DNA of 55,454 nt, taken from assembly GCA_029263455.1 (NCBI GenBank), contig JAJCXM010000011.1, positions 1-55,454 of the forward strand. The letters run 5' to 3'. The number at the start of each line of letters is the position of its first letter. Position 1 is the first letter of the stretch. A program made the position numbers and the translations under genes. Source of the stretch: Holophagae bacterium (GTDB lineage: Bacteria; Acidobacteriota; Holophagae; Acanthopleuribacterales; Acanthopleuribacteraceae). Shown here piece by piece: positions 35,504-44,401 of the stretch. The notes under the pieces are model-generated. The model ran no database searches. It was not told the DNA's origin and saw nothing but the letters and a program-made list of their open reading frames with translations.

Positions 35504-36106
35504 CTACCACTCGAGTGTCTCTGGTTTCCGAATTCCGTTGTAGTTGTCTGAAGTGGTATCTACTTCCACCTTTAGGCCGAGGAGTTCAAAGCCGACGGTC
35601 TCTGCCAAAGCTATCTCCATCTCGGACTCAGATAGGTAGCCCGGGCACTCATCATAATTGTCCATGGTCAGAACCCGATCACGCAACAGATCTGTCAGGA
35701 ACATTGCACTGGCGTCACCTATGACTGGCCTAAGGATATCTGGATAGCCTCGCAGCAGCTGGTCAGCTGCCTCCAACTCGGACCGATCCTCGAACAACCA
35801 TGTCGAAGTGTACTCTTCAATGGTTCTCCGAAGCAGGAACTCACGGAACGTGCGCGCAAACACGGTTGCCTCTGCTCCAATGCCGTAGAACAGTACCAAA
35901 GGCTCGGCCCCGCCCCACTCATCGAACAGGAGCCAACAGTCTCTTCGGCCAGAGAACGCAAATTCCACGAGCCCTGGGTGCAGGAAGTCCCAGTACTCTT
36001 GCATGAGCTCAGCATGAGGCTTGAACACGCAGTCAGTGAAGTACAGGCGTTCATCGCGGTCTAGACCGAGTAAATAGAACAGCTGTAGCGAGTCGGGAAT
36101 CTTCAT
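35504..36106 (-). CDS. Integron cassette protein, possible SUKH-like
   Basis: The 200-residue product starts MKIPDSLQLFYLLGLDRDER. It has FAFSGRRDCWLLFDEWGGAE and an acidic C-terminus. Length and Trp-rich strand pattern resemble SMI1/KNR4 (SUKH) immunity proteins, but the family match is weak. It is flanked by related attC sites 2 and 3, so it is a full cassette. Confidence 0.65.
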   Translation of the reverse strand: MKIPDSLQLFYLLGLDRDERLYFTDCVFKPHAELMQEYWDFLHPGLVEFAFSGRRDCWLLFDEWGGAEPLVLFYGIGAEATVFARTFREFLLRRTIEEYTSTWLFEDRSELEAADQLLRGYPDILRPVIGDASAMFLTDLLRDRVLTMDNYDECPGYLSESEMEIALAETVGFELLGLKVEVDTTSDNYNGIRKPETLEW

Positions 36107-36142
36107 TTAGTACTGCCAGTTGCCATAGTAGTAGCAGAAGTC

Positions 36143-36217
36143 GCCTAACGGCTGGAATTCAGCGGCCAGGGCACTCGCGGAGCGTGCGGTAGGGTCCGCC
36201 GCAATGATTCGTTAGGC
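36143..36217 (-). other. attC site 3
   Basis: Cores GCCTAAC (36143) and GTTAGGC (36211) are fully complementary. The antitoxin stop codon TAA lies inside the right core, a common cassette arrangement. Confidence 0.85.
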
Positions 36218-36526
36218 GCCCCGGCGCACTGGGGCAGGGTTTTGCACCGCATCCAGCACGGCGTCAGGGTGCTTTGCTACGACCTCAATCAGAACGCGGG
36301 CACTCCCTTCAGGCGTGCGACGCCCTTGCTCCCAGTTACGTAGCGTGGCGACACTGATGCCCATGAGTGCGGCAAAGCGAGATTGGGAAAGACCAAAGCT
36401 CACGCGAATAGCCTTAACGTCGGGTGCTCGGAACTCGCGGAGGCGGAATGGCTCTCGCGTGTTGGCGAGAATCTCTGCGCCCTCACGGACGCTCTCAATA
36501 AGTTCGTCGAAGAGTTCGTCTTTCAT
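36212..36526 (-). CDS. NadS/HigA-type HTH antitoxin
   Basis: A Xre-type helix-turn-helix covers IRVSFGLSQSRFAALMGISV and ATLRNWEQGRRTPEG. The N-terminus (FDELIESVREG) is the usual NadS helix. It would bind the toxin and repress the operon. Here the toxin gene comes first and overlaps by four bases (ATGA). Confidence 0.88.
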   Translation of the reverse strand: MKDELFDELIESVREGAEILANTREPFRLREFRAPDVKAIRVSFGLSQSRFAALMGISVATLRNWEQGRRTPEGSARVLIEVVAKHPDAVLDAVQNPAPVRRGA

Positions 36527-36846
36527 GGGTACTCTCTTTCTACGATCTTTCGGAGTTGGTCACGCTGGCTCTTGGTTAGGTCCGCTCGTTCGTTCTTTGC
36601 AAACACAAACAGCAGAAGGATCCTCTGGCTCTCGGCATGGAAGTAGTAGAGAATCCTCAAGCTACCCCGTTTGCCCCGACCCCCAGCGCTCCAACGGACC
36701 TTTCGAAGTCCGCCAGTTCCAGGTACAACAGAACCAGCGCGTGGATTCGCGACCAACTCAAGCTGAAACTCACGAAACTCCTCCGTAGAGAGGAGCCGAT
36801 CGACGCGCCGAGTGAAGACCCGCGTTTCGAGAATGACCACGAACAC
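36523..36846 (-). CDS. RelE/HigB-type toxin
   Basis: The likely start is GTG 36846; an upstream extension of the frame runs into non-cassette sequence. FTRRVDRLLSTEEFREFQ, then PGTGGLRKVRWSAGGRGKRG and RILYYFHAESQRILLLFVFA, then KNERADLTKSQRDQLRK are the canonical features of this family of ribosome-dependent mRNA interferases. Toxin-antitoxin cassettes are common in chromosomal integrons, where they stabilise arrays. Confidence 0.87.
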   Translation of the reverse strand: MFVVILETRVFTRRVDRLLSTEEFREFQLELVANPRAGSVVPGTGGLRKVRWSAGGRGKRGSLRILYYFHAESQRILLLFVFAKNERADLTKSQRDQLRKIVEREYP

Positions 36847-36988
36847 AGCGTACGCCAATGGCGCATGATGAGTCAAGCCTTTTGTTGTCGGATGAGGCAC
36901 CGTTTTGGAGCTAATAGATACACTCTGTTCACTCCGGTTTATCAATAGGTTAGTTGGCCTGAAAGGCTCTGGCAATACTAGCCCAGGT

Positions 36989-37051
36989 CAAGAGCTCCCG
37001 ATGCGGAAATCAAGTGTTCATTGGACTTAAAGCTGTGGTGTCCCGCTGTAG
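36989..37051 (-). repeat. Family B repeat, right end only
   Basis: GATGCGGAAATCAAGTGTTC and GCTGTGGTGTCCCGCTGTAG. The RAYT start and left part are missing. It truncates the gene to its right. Confidence 0.75.
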
Positions 37052-37351
37052 CGCCGTCGACAACATTTTTGCCCTTGTTTGATCTGGCACATTAACCCAG
37101 ATTGTGGCACTTGACAGCTTTAAAGTGATGCCTAAACCAGAAGCTACGACATTAACAATTTGATTGAACCAGTCCGAGTGATCCCACTTTCTCGGAGTTG
37201 GAGCTAAGAAAGCTTTTACTTCATTATCCCAGTAAAAATCAGCCGCCTCTCGATAAATATATTGATACATAGGCTTGCCGCCGCTTGCGAGCACGACAAA
37301 CATTTCTCCGTTTTCCAGTATCTCAATTTTGGATATTTCTTCGATTTCCAT
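37052..37351 (-). pseudogene. Integron cassette gene, 3'-truncated by family B
   Basis: ATG 37351 encodes MEIEEISKIEILENGEMFVV and a body up to DQTRAKMLST, then joins the repeat end (ALQRDTTALSPMNT). The family is not recognised. attC 4 lies directly upstream, so this was a cassette of a minus-strand array. Confidence 0.65.
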
Positions 37352-37357
37352 AGCGAC

Positions 37358-37414
37358 ACTTAACGCCCAAGTTCAGGTGCCAGCTTGCTGGTCACCTGCA
37401 GCGCTTTGTTAGAT
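37358..37414 (-). other. attC site 4
   Basis: Cores ACTTAAC and GTTAGAT flank CAGGTGCCAGC/GCTGG.CACCTG, a nearly perfect stem with one extrahelical T. Confidence 0.8.
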
Positions 37415-37564
37415 TTTTCATGCTTTTGTGCCTTGGCTCCCAGCTCCATGAGAACCTCCTGCATTTTTCTGTGACGTGAGCATCTCGAGAAATCTAGTGG
37501 GCTCCAGCCGTGCATGTCAAGCGGCAACACATTGGCACCTTTGGACGCAAGAAACTGAAAGTTG
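37360..37564 (-). pseudogene. Ankyrin-repeat cassette gene, 3' end only
   Basis: The minus-strand frame reads FLASKGANVLPLDMHGWSPL, DFSRCSRHRKMQEVLMELGA and KAQKHEKSN, an ankyrin repeat. It continues through attC 4 to a TAA inside the attC core. The 5' part was replaced by a family B end at 37565. Confidence 0.65.
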
Positions 37565-37674
37565 TTGTGTCCCGCTGTATCCTTCTTACCACGAGCTGAG
37601 TTGATGGGGTGAATATGGGTGCCTAAACAGCAAAAGTCAAGTGTTTACTGGCCTTAGTGATGTGGTGTCCCGCT
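37565..37674 (-). repeat. Two adjoining family B ends
   Basis: GTTGTGTCCCGCTGTA at 37566-37581 is one end. A second, partial copy (GAGCTGAGTTGATGGGGTG to GATGTGGTGTCCCGC) follows at 37593-37674. Confidence 0.75.
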
Positions 37675-37720
37675 TCCAACGTTTTCCGACGCCGGGTAAA
37701 GATACGTGTGGCATGAGGCC

Positions 37721-37788
37721 CTCTAACAAACGCATGCAGACGGACGGCCACTTCGCGGCCGCCGCTGATGCTGAGCGCTATGTTCCTG
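37721..37788 (+). other. attC site 5
   Basis: CTCTAAC, then GCATgCAGaCGGaCGGCC pairs with GGCCGCCGCTGATGC, leaving extrahelical G, A, A on one arm, the attC hallmark. The right core keeps GTT but is otherwise degenerate. This is the only plus-oriented cassette group. Confidence 0.75.
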
Positions 37789-37821
37789 TGCACATCGCTA
37801 AAGATGGAGTAAACTTGCTAG

Positions 37822-38034
37822 ATGGAAAAAACATATACAGCAATCGTTAAAAGCGAAGGTGGTTGGTGGATCGGCTGGATCGCAGAGATTCCTGGAGTCA
37901 ATTGCCAGGAATCATCGAAACAAGCGCTTCTTGAGACATTGTCGATCACTTTGCGTGAAGCACTTGAACTAAATCGCGATGAGGCATTAAATTCGGCGGG
38001 CGATGATTTTGAGGAACTGCAGATCGCACTATGA
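37822..38034 (+). CDS. hicB: HicB antitoxin
   Basis: 70 residues: YTAIVKSEGGWWIGWIAEIP, GVNCQESSKQALLETLSITL and REALELNRDEAL form the partial RNase H-like fold of HicB. It has no separate DNA-binding tail. The gene overlaps hicA by ATGA and precedes it, the reverse of many hicAB operons. It is a plus-strand cassette between attC 5 and 6. Confidence 0.9.
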   Translation: MEKTYTAIVKSEGGWWIGWIAEIPGVNCQESSKQALLETLSITLREALELNRDEALNSAGDDFEELQIAL

Positions 38035-38216
38035 AGCGACGTGACCTGATTCGACATCTCGAATCTCATGGTTGCGAATTGCTCAGAGAGGGTGGCAGAC
38101 ACTCTTGGTGGACCAACACTTCTTTAAACAAACGCTCTGCGGTCCCACGTCACCGAGAAATAAACGAACATTTAACTCGTAAGATTTGTCGTGATCTTGG
38201 AGTCGAAACACCATGA
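38031..38216 (+). CDS. hicA: HicA mRNA interferase toxin
   Basis: 61 residues with the double-stranded RNA-binding-like fold of HicA: KRRDLIRHLESHGCELLREG, GGRHSWWTNTSLNKRSAVPR and HREINEHLTRKICRDLG. The catalytic His lies in GGRHSWW. Neutralised by HicB. The stop is four bases before the left core of attC 6. Confidence 0.92.
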   Translation: MKRRDLIRHLESHGCELLREGGRHSWWTNTSLNKRSAVPRHREINEHLTRKICRDLGVETP

Positions 38217-38220
38217 TGAC

Positions 38221-38355
38221 ACATAACAAAGCATTGCAGCGGACCGTATGGCTTCGCCGATTGCGTTCCTACCAAAACCAATCGCTAATGCTATGATTTC
38301 GTCACAGCGGAACGGCGCCGAAAGCCATAAGGCCGCTGAATTCTAGACGTTATGC
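38221..38355 (+). other. attC site 6, long type
   Basis: Cores ACATAAC and GTTATGC flank a 120-base palindrome. Arms CAGCGG.CC.TATGGCTT and AAGCCATA.GG.CCGCTG pair with single extrahelical bases. Its length is like that of Vibrio VCR-type sites. Confidence 0.8.
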
Positions 38356-38383
38356 GCACTGACTTCGGAGGCAGCACCTAAAA

Positions 38384-38857
38384 ATGAGAGCAAATGACGT
38401 TCTCGATGACTGCCGCAGGGCTCTCGCCCTCGCCGATGAAGTTCGCGATGAGCTGGACTTCCGGGTGCACTGGGTCGCGCTACTCGCGCTTCTCCGGGCA
38501 GTCGGACACGTCCTGGCCAAGGTTGACGCTGCCTCCAGCCCGGCAATGCAAACAGCCGTGGATGACCGGTGGGAAGAATGGCGCAGGAATCGTAGGGAGC
38601 ATCGCATCTTCTGGGAGTTCATCGAGGTCGAGCGGAATTCCGTGCTCAAAACTTAAGAACTCGGAACCCATCCCGGAGACGTGGATGTCGTTGCGGCCCC
38701 GAATGAAGGAAAAGCAGAGGTTTTCACGCTTGACGAGTGCATCTTTAAGCCCATGCTCGATGGACCGTTCGCAGGGGAAGATGGCCGGGATGTAGTACGT
38801 GATGCTATCTCGTGGTGGGAGTGCCAGCTATCGAAGATCGCGCCGGCAGAGTCATGA
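38384..38857 (+). pseudogene. Cassette gene with an in-frame TAA
   Basis: ATG 38384: MRANDVLDDCRRALALADEV, HWVALLALLRAVGHVLAKVD and RIFWEFIEVERNSVLKT, then TAA at 38654-38656. The same frame continues to DECIFKPMLDGPFAGEDGRD and ISWWECQLSKIAPAES and stops at 38857. I recall a family of hypothetical proteins that reads ILKEY at the stop position, so a point mutation is likely. Function unknown. Confidence 0.7.
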
Positions 38858-38890
38858 TTATTGCACTTAATGATGCGGTGTCCCGTTGTG

Positions 38891-39031
38891 CTTCACTGAT
38901 TCAAGGATTTCCTGGTAAATCCACTCTTTGGTGACGTCGTCGTCAAAGAAGAACGATTCACGCACCGTTCGATTCATCACGTGATAGGCCTGCCCATCTA
39001 AATGAGACTTCAAACGTGAAGCTCGGGACAT
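38891..39031 (-). pseudogene. RAYT 5' remnant, open frame
   Basis: ATG 39031 encodes MSRASRLKSHLDGQAYHVMN, RTVRESFFFDDDVTKEWIYQ and EIL without a stop, homologous to the first 46 residues of the RAYT at 48793. It then breaks off. This copy lacks the embedded palindrome. Confidence 0.85.
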
Positions 39032-39127
39032 AAGCACCCCACTAGCTGAGTTGATGGGCTAAATATGGGTTCCCGAATAGTAAAAATCGAGTGTTTATTG
39101 GGTTTGAAGCTGTGGTGTCCCGTTGTT
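39032..39127 (-). repeat. Family B leader
   Basis: CACCCCACTAGCTGAGTTG, TCGAGTGTTTATTGGG and GTGGTGTCCCGTTGT. It is joined to an intI scrap at 39128. Confidence 0.8.
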
Positions 39128-39180
39128 GTAGCCTGTCAGTGAATCGAGAATTGAAGCGTTTCTCACCCATCTCGCCGTGG
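39128..39180 (+). pseudogene. intI: Integron integrase (intI) scrap
   Basis: GTGAATCGAGAATTGAAGCG and TTTCTCACCCATCTCGCCG encode SESRIEAFLTHLAVD, the same N-terminal intI segment as at 46940-46980 and 52780-52820. It is followed by the same family B end (TGGGCTTAAAGTTGTGGTG) as the 46.9 kb copy. Confidence 0.75.
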
Positions 39181-39348
39181 ACTGGGCTTAAAGTTGTGGT
39201 GTCCTGCTGGAGTCTCTAAATGAGACTTCAAACGTGAAACCCGAGACACAAGCACCCCACCTGGCTGAGTTGATGGGGTGAATATGGGTTCCTAAACAGC
39301 AAAAATCAAGTGTTTATTGGCCTTAATGATGCGGTGTCCCGCTGTAGC
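39181..39348 (-). repeat. Family B end plus a complete family B leader
   Basis: GGGCTTAAAGTTGTGGTGTC is an end; then CTAAATGAGACTTCAAACG to GCGGTGTCCCGCTGTAG. The arrangement is nearly identical to 46981-47144, so the two loci are segmental copies. Confidence 0.8.
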
Positions 39349-39602
39349 TGTAGTTGAAGCGCGTGGTCGTAGTAGTCAATCTTCCAAAAGTAGTCGTCGC
39401 CATGGATAACGACTTTGCCAAAGTCGGCTTCTCCATAAGGGTCGTTGCCATCACGTTCGACTTCGAATTGAGAAATGCACGAGAGCAGGCGCTTACGGAC
39501 AATGGGTTCCAACGCCTGCACACCAGGCGTCAAGAATACCCGTCCACCGATTAGGGTTTGTCTGAATTCATTGTTCAGTTGGCGAATGGATTGAGCTGTC
39601 AT
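39349..39602 (-). pseudogene. DUF3768 protein gene, 3'-truncated by family B
   Basis: ATG 39602 follows TTGGAGG. IRQLNNEFRQTLIGGRVFLT, DGNDPYGEADFGKVVIHGD and YFWKIDYYDHALQL are the DUF3768 core. Known members continue ~20 residues more. Here the frame enters the repeat end (QRDTASLRPINT). Probably a former cassette, although no attC is visible next to it. Confidence 0.8.
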
Positions 39603-39785
39603 GAGATCCTCCAAGGTGTGTTTTTGCATGCGCCTAAGAAAGACGGCTGGTCAACGACGGAGGCCATGAGAAAAACGGAGTGTCTATGCGCAGCATAGAA
39701 GCCGATTTTGTCGTTGCCGATGGTCGTGGCTGGCGCTATGTTTCGAGGCCAAAAAACACAGACGGAGTGATCAAATAGGGATCGA

Positions 39786-40115
39786 ATGCCAATGGCTGTC
39801 CAGGCCAAGCCCTATTCTTGGCACATGATCGTTCTTCAATCCATTTGTCCCGAGGAAAACCGATTCCGTGAATACATCATGGAACTGGAAGTTGATCTAT
39901 TCAGCGCTAACTTGAATATTAGTTGGGGACGAATCGGAGGACGGCATCGTCGGATTGAACTTCAGTTTGACACGCGAGTTGAAGCGGAGAAGGAAGCCAG
40001 GCGACGATTGAAGCGGCGGGGTCAACGCCGTTATGTCGTGATCGAATGTACCGACAACACCTGTCCTTTAGAAAATGGACACGAGGAACAACTGGTACGA
40101 GAATCTTTGACTTGA
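39786..40115 (+). CDS. WGR-domain protein
   Basis: 109 residues with the WGR core: FREYIMELEVDLFSANLNIS, then WGRIGGRHRRIELQFDTRVE and AEKEARRRLKRRGQRRY. WGR domains occur in molybdate regulator-like and PARP-type proteins and bind nucleic acid. Standing alone, the role is unknown. Bases 39603-39785 upstream hold nothing I can assign. Confidence 0.8.
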   Translation: MPMAVQAKPYSWHMIVLQSICPEENRFREYIMELEVDLFSANLNISWGRIGGRHRRIELQFDTRVEAEKEARRRLKRRGQRRYVVIECTDNTCPLENGHEEQLVRESLT

Positions 40116-40414
40116 GTGATGTCCCGGAATCCTTGCAACCGCTTAAATGACGGATGAATGCGGCGATTGGCTTCTATGCAATAGGCATTCATGTGGCGAC
40201 TCGCCAGAATATTCCGCATCCCCAAATCCGCTGTCAAATGACAATGCCCTCTGAGCGCCACAACGGCAGTAACCTCGGAGTTAGACTTGAGCCAATCTAG
40301 AATCTGAAGTCCCTGAATCTCGGAGCCCATTTGCTGAAGATCCAGAAGGACACAATCGAAATGACTCGATCCCAGTTTCGATCGCGATACGTGTCCAGTC
40401 CTTGCGGAGTCACG
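40116..40414 (-). pseudogene. Response-regulator receiver remnant
   Basis: The minus frame reads SSHFDCVLLDLQQMGSEIQG, LQILDWLKSNSEVTAVVALR and GHCHLTADLGMRN, similar to the centre of a receiver domain (LLDL acceptor strand, then VVxLxGH). It has no start codon and an upstream TAG. The 3' part is off-pattern, so it is probably a decayed FixJ-type gene. Confidence 0.45.
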
Positions 40415-40486
40415 CTACGGGGATTCGCTCAAGTTAAATGACCGCCGTTCCGAAGTGATCATTGGGGAGAGAATTCGGGAATATGA

Positions 40487-41632
40487 ATGAAAACAACGCA
40501 GTTCGTGTGGCGTGAAGGCGACCAATGGCCGCTGGCTATTAACGTTTCACCAGGGGTTCAGCTGGTATTTGTTTTAGGAAGTCACCAGTCGATCAGAGTG
40601 GCCGACTTCATTGCGGCATTAAACGCTATCTATCCCAGCGCATTCATAGCAGGTTGCAGTACCGCCGGTGAAATAGCAGAGACTTCCGTCATGGACGGAA
40701 CCGTGGTCGTTACGGCGATCGAGTTTGAGACGACGACTATCCAGACAGCCAGTGTTGAGGTGAAGGACCCTGAAGACAGTTACGCTGCCGGATTGGCGCT
40801 GATCCAGCAACTGGAAAGTCAGGATCTTAGGCACGTATTTGTCTTGTCCGAAGGACTCGAAATCAATGGCACTAAACTAACGGCAGGTCTTCGTGCAAAC
40901 TTACAACCATCGGTGGCCGTAACTGGAGGTTTGGCCGCTGATGGCGAGAAATTTGAGAGCACTGTGGTCATTTCCAATGGCATTCCACAGGTACGAACCG
41001 TCACTGCCATCGGATTTTATGGTGACAATCTGAGAGTCAGTTATGGCTCACTCGGAGGGTGGGACCCCTTTGGACCTGAGCGTGTGGTCACAAAGTCTAT
41101 AGACAACACCCTTTTTGAACTTGACGGCAAATCCGCTCTCGAACTTTATAAGTTGTACTTGGGTGAACACAGCCATGGTCTACCAGCCGCCGGACTACTA
41201 TTCCCCTTGGCGATACGGGTCAATGGATCAACGATACCACTCGTTCGAACCATCTTGTCTGTTGACGAGGAGCAGCAATCCATCACGTTCGCTGGTGACA
41301 TCCCTATAGGTTCGATTGCCCGGTTGATGAAAGCCAATTTTGATCGCTTAGTTGACGGTGCGGAAGGAGCGGCTGAAACCTGTCGCCATACACTCGGGGA
41401 CATTGAGCCGAATTTGGCGATCTTGATCAGTTGCGTCGGGCGAAAAATGGTATTACGGCAGCGTGTTGAGGAAGAAATCGAAGCCGTGCGAGATATCTTA
41501 GGGCCAACCACATGTTTCGCGGGATTCTATTCCTACGGAGAACTCTCTCCATTTGTGCACGGAAGTCCGTGTGAGTTGCACAACCAGACGATGACGATCA
41601 CCACTCTGGATGAGGTTCCCGCTCATGGGTAA
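40487..41632 (+). CDS. FIST-domain sensory protein
   Basis: 381 residues. The N-terminal FIST domain has VFVLGSHQSIRVADFIAAL, IAGCSTAGEIAETSVMDGTV and HVFVLSEGLEINGT. The FIST_C part has LYKLYLGEHSHGLPAAGLLF, GDIPIGSIARLMKANFDRLV and CFAGFYSYGELSPF. FIST domains are thought to bind small ligands such as amino acids. The stop overlaps the kinase start, so the protein likely feeds the kinase. Confidence 0.92.
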   Translation: MKTTQFVWREGDQWPLAINVSPGVQLVFVLGSHQSIRVADFIAALNAIYPSAFIAGCSTAGEIAETSVMDGTVVVTAIEFETTTIQTASVEVKDPEDSYAAGLALIQQLESQDLRHVFVLSEGLEINGTKLTAGLRANLQPSVAVTGGLAADGEKFESTVVISNGIPQVRTVTAIGFYGDNLRVSYGSLGGWDPFGPERVVTKSIDNTLFELDGKSALELYKLYLGEHSHGLPAAGLLFPLAIRVNGSTIPLVRTILSVDEEQQSITFAGDIPIGSIARLMKANFDRLVDGAEGAAETCRHTLGDIEPNLAILISCVGRKMVLRQRVEEEIEAVRDILGPTTCFAGFYSYGELSPFVHGSPCELHNQTMTITTLDEVPAHG

Positions 41633-44072
41633 CTATCACAGGTTACTAAAGAGACAGATCAAGCAGCACCTGAATGGGTCCAGCATGGAGTCCTTTCTGG
41701 ACTCGATTAACGAAGCCTATAAACAGTTCGATTCGGATCGAAGCATGTTAGAGCGATCCCTAGAATTGAGTTCCGATGAACTGCTATTGGCGAATTCAGA
41801 AATGCGGGCCATTATTGATTCCTTTCCGGATCTCTTCTTTCTCATTGAGAATGACGGCACGATTGTCGACTGTCGTAGCGGAAGCACTAACACGCTGTTT
41901 CTCGGCGAGCTTGCTTTCTTGGGCAAAAGAATACAGGATGTCCCCCACCCCTCAGTGGCGGCAGCTTTCTCTGAAGCTATATCAAGACTCCAAGAAGGTG
42001 AAACACAGGTGAGTACGGAGTACTCTCTTTCGATTCATGGACAGAAGATGTATTTCGAAGCGCGACTTACAGCCCTTCACGCGGATCAGATATTTGTCAT
42101 AATTCGCGATATCACACAAAAAACAAAAGGACAGAACCGGCTCACCCGATCGCTGTCACTGTACCGAGAAATTCTCGAGAGTACTGCAGACGGAATACTA
42201 GTGATTTCCAACGCCGGTAAGATCGTCAGCTTCAACCAAAGATTCATTGATATGTGGAGAATACCAGCGAATCTGATCAAGTCCCAATCGGATGAACGTT
42301 TACTCCAATATGTATTGGACCAACTCAAAGATCCTGACGGTTTTTCGGCGCGAGTCGCCCATCTATACCAGCATCCCAATGATTCAAGTGAGGACTGTAT
42401 CGAATTCCTGGATGGAAGGTATTTCGAAAGGCACTCACAACCCTACCGAGTTGATGGTAAGGTACTCGGTAGGGTTTGGTGCTTTCATGACGCCAGCTCC
42501 GCTCGAAATTCGTTGAAAGCACTTGAGGACTCGGAAGCGCATGTCCGTCTAGTGTTAGATCGGGCAATGGATGCCATTATCGTTCTGAATGCCCGATATG
42601 AGATTGTGAATTGGAATCCACGCGCAACCGAGATCTTCGGCTGGCCAGCTACAGATGCGTTAGGTCAGACATTTTCTGCAATATGCCTTTCGGCTGTAGA
42701 CGCGCCATTGTTTGATAAATCGTTAGCTCAGCATTTGGTGGCTATTCCTTTGGATAGCCAGACCTTTGAACTAGCATGTGTCACCATGCAACGCAAAGGT
42801 GTCGTGATTGAGTTTCAACTTACAGGGGCCTACTTATCTGGGGCCTCTTTCGTCATTGTTTTTGCCAAAGATGTTACCGAAAAGCGAAACGCGCATCACC
42901 AGTCCCGAATACTTGAAGCAAGACTAGCCCAATCCGCTAAGCTCGAGTCGTTGGGTCGGCTTGCGGGGGGCGTTGCACACGATCTAAATAACCTACTTGG
43001 GCCCTTGGTGGGTTACCCAGATTTAATTATCGATCAACTTGGCTTAGATCATCCTGCCGTTGAAGATCTTGTGGCAATGCGTGATTCAGCGACCCGCGCA
43101 TCTATGGTCATTCGCGATTTATTGACCCTTGCCCGCAGAGGCAATTTCAAACCCAAGCCACTGAGTCTCAATCAAGAAATACGGAACTACACTTCGTCGC
43201 CAGCATTTAAGGCCCTCTGTGAAGACCACAGAAACGTATCACTTCAATTGCAACTGGAAGAAGTACCCAATATCAGCGGGTCTTCGGCCCATTTGGCACA
43301 AGTCATTATGAACTTAGTTAACAACGCGTTTGAAGCCACTACATCTTCAGGGTGTGTCACAGTCAAGACCTGTTCGATAGAGGTAACTCGGCCCATCGTT
43401 GAATTTGATCCGGTAACGCCTGGTTTGTACGTAGCGTTGGAAATACAAGATACAGGAGTTGGTATTAACACAAATAACATTGCACAACTCGTTGAGCCAT
43501 TTTATTCAACTAAAACCATGGGTAAGAGCGGGTCTGGACTTGGGTTATCGATTGTCTACGGAGCTGTAAAAGACCACGGTGGCCATCTTCAGGTTGAGGC
43601 TGCCAAGCCAGCAGGGAGCATATTTCGTGTGTATTTTCCTCCTATCTTAGACCTAGTGGATGACCAGACAGGTTATGACTCACCAAGAGGTTCAGGTCAG
43701 TCGGTTCTGGTTATTGATGACGTGGAAAGTCAGCGCACCTTAGCTGTTCGGTTTCTAAACTATTTGGGTTACAGCGCCACCGGTGTCGGCTCAGGTCCCG
43801 AAGCCATTGAGTACATCAAAACACGCAATATAGACCTGATCCTGCTGGACATGATTTTGAATAATGATGAGTATAACGGTCTAGAAACGTATCGTGAGAT
43901 TTCTGCAATTCACCCAACTAAGTGCCTTATTATGAGCGGCTATTCAGAGAACGACCAAGTCAAAAACACCCTATTATCGGGAGCTGACGGGTTTATTCAC
44001 AAACCCTTTACGGTTCAATCGCTAGCTGAGTCCGTCAACCGAATCCTGCTCGATCAGAATGTAAAAACCTAG
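41625..44072 (+). CDS. Hybrid histidine kinase with PAS domains and a receiver
   Basis: I prefer ATG 41625, overlapping the FIST gene stop. It is soluble. Three PAS-like domains (~60-170, 180-290, 295-420) include LESTADGILVISNAGKIVSF and AMDAIIVLNARYEIVNWNPR. HisKA has the acceptor His in GGVAHDLNNLLG. The HATPase shows MNLVNNAFEA, DTGVGI and KSGSGLGLSIVYG. The C-terminal receiver has VLVIDDVE, the acceptor Asp in LILLDMI and a late HKP. It belongs to the FIST two-component type. Confidence 0.92.
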   Translation: MGNYHRLLKRQIKQHLNGSSMESFLDSINEAYKQFDSDRSMLERSLELSSDELLLANSEMRAIIDSFPDLFFLIENDGTIVDCRSGSTNTLFLGELAFLGKRIQDVPHPSVAAAFSEAISRLQEGETQVSTEYSLSIHGQKMYFEARLTALHADQIFVIIRDITQKTKGQNRLTRSLSLYREILESTADGILVISNAGKIVSFNQRFIDMWRIPANLIKSQSDERLLQYVLDQLKDPDGFSARVAHLYQHPNDSSEDCIEFLDGRYFERHSQPYRVDGKVLGRVWCFHDASSARNSLKALEDSEAHVRLVLDRAMDAIIVLNARYEIVNWNPRATEIFGWPATDALGQTFSAICLSAVDAPLFDKSLAQHLVAIPLDSQTFELACVTMQRKGVVIEFQLTGAYLSGASFVIVFAKDVTEKRNAHHQSRILEARLAQSAKLESLGRLAGGVAHDLNNLLGPLVGYPDLIIDQLGLDHPAVEDLVAMRDSATRASMVIRDLLTLARRGNFKPKPLSLNQEIRNYTSSPAFKALCEDHRNVSLQLQLEEVPNISGSSAHLAQVIMNLVNNAFEATTSSGCVTVKTCSIEVTRPIVEFDPVTPGLYVALEIQDTGVGINTNNIAQLVEPFYSTKTMGKSGSGLGLSIVYGAVKDHGGHLQVEAAKPAGSIFRVYFPPILDLVDDQTGYDSPRGSGQSVLVIDDVESQRTLAVRFLNYLGYSATGVGSGPEAIEYIKTRNIDLILLDMILNNDEYNGLETYREISAIHPTKCLIMSGYSENDQVKNTLLSGADGFIHKPFTVQSLAESVNRILLDQNVKT

Positions 44073-44401
44073 TCGCGTCTTCATCTCGTTCGGTAGTGGA
44101 TGCTCAAGCGTGGTTACTATTCGCCCAATGGCTCTATGGAGTGTTTGTTTAAACTAGGGCGACAGATGTTTAACTTTGGTCCGAGTCGGAAAAGTGATCT
44201 TTAGCACGTGCGCTAATTCACCGATATTACAATCAGATGATCAAATTCACCAGCGCATTTCAATTACCCACAGATGAAAATGGGAACGCTAAACACGGAG
44301 GCTTGTACAATTCATCATGCGGACTTGACAATGGTTTTCAGGCTGCATACTGGTCCCAGCGCCAGCCCAAATTAATTAGGACTGATCTAGTCCTCTAAAG
44401 T
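44073..44401. other. Spacer between kinase and receiver genes
   Basis: No gene, repeat or convincing terminator recognised. Confidence 0.4.
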
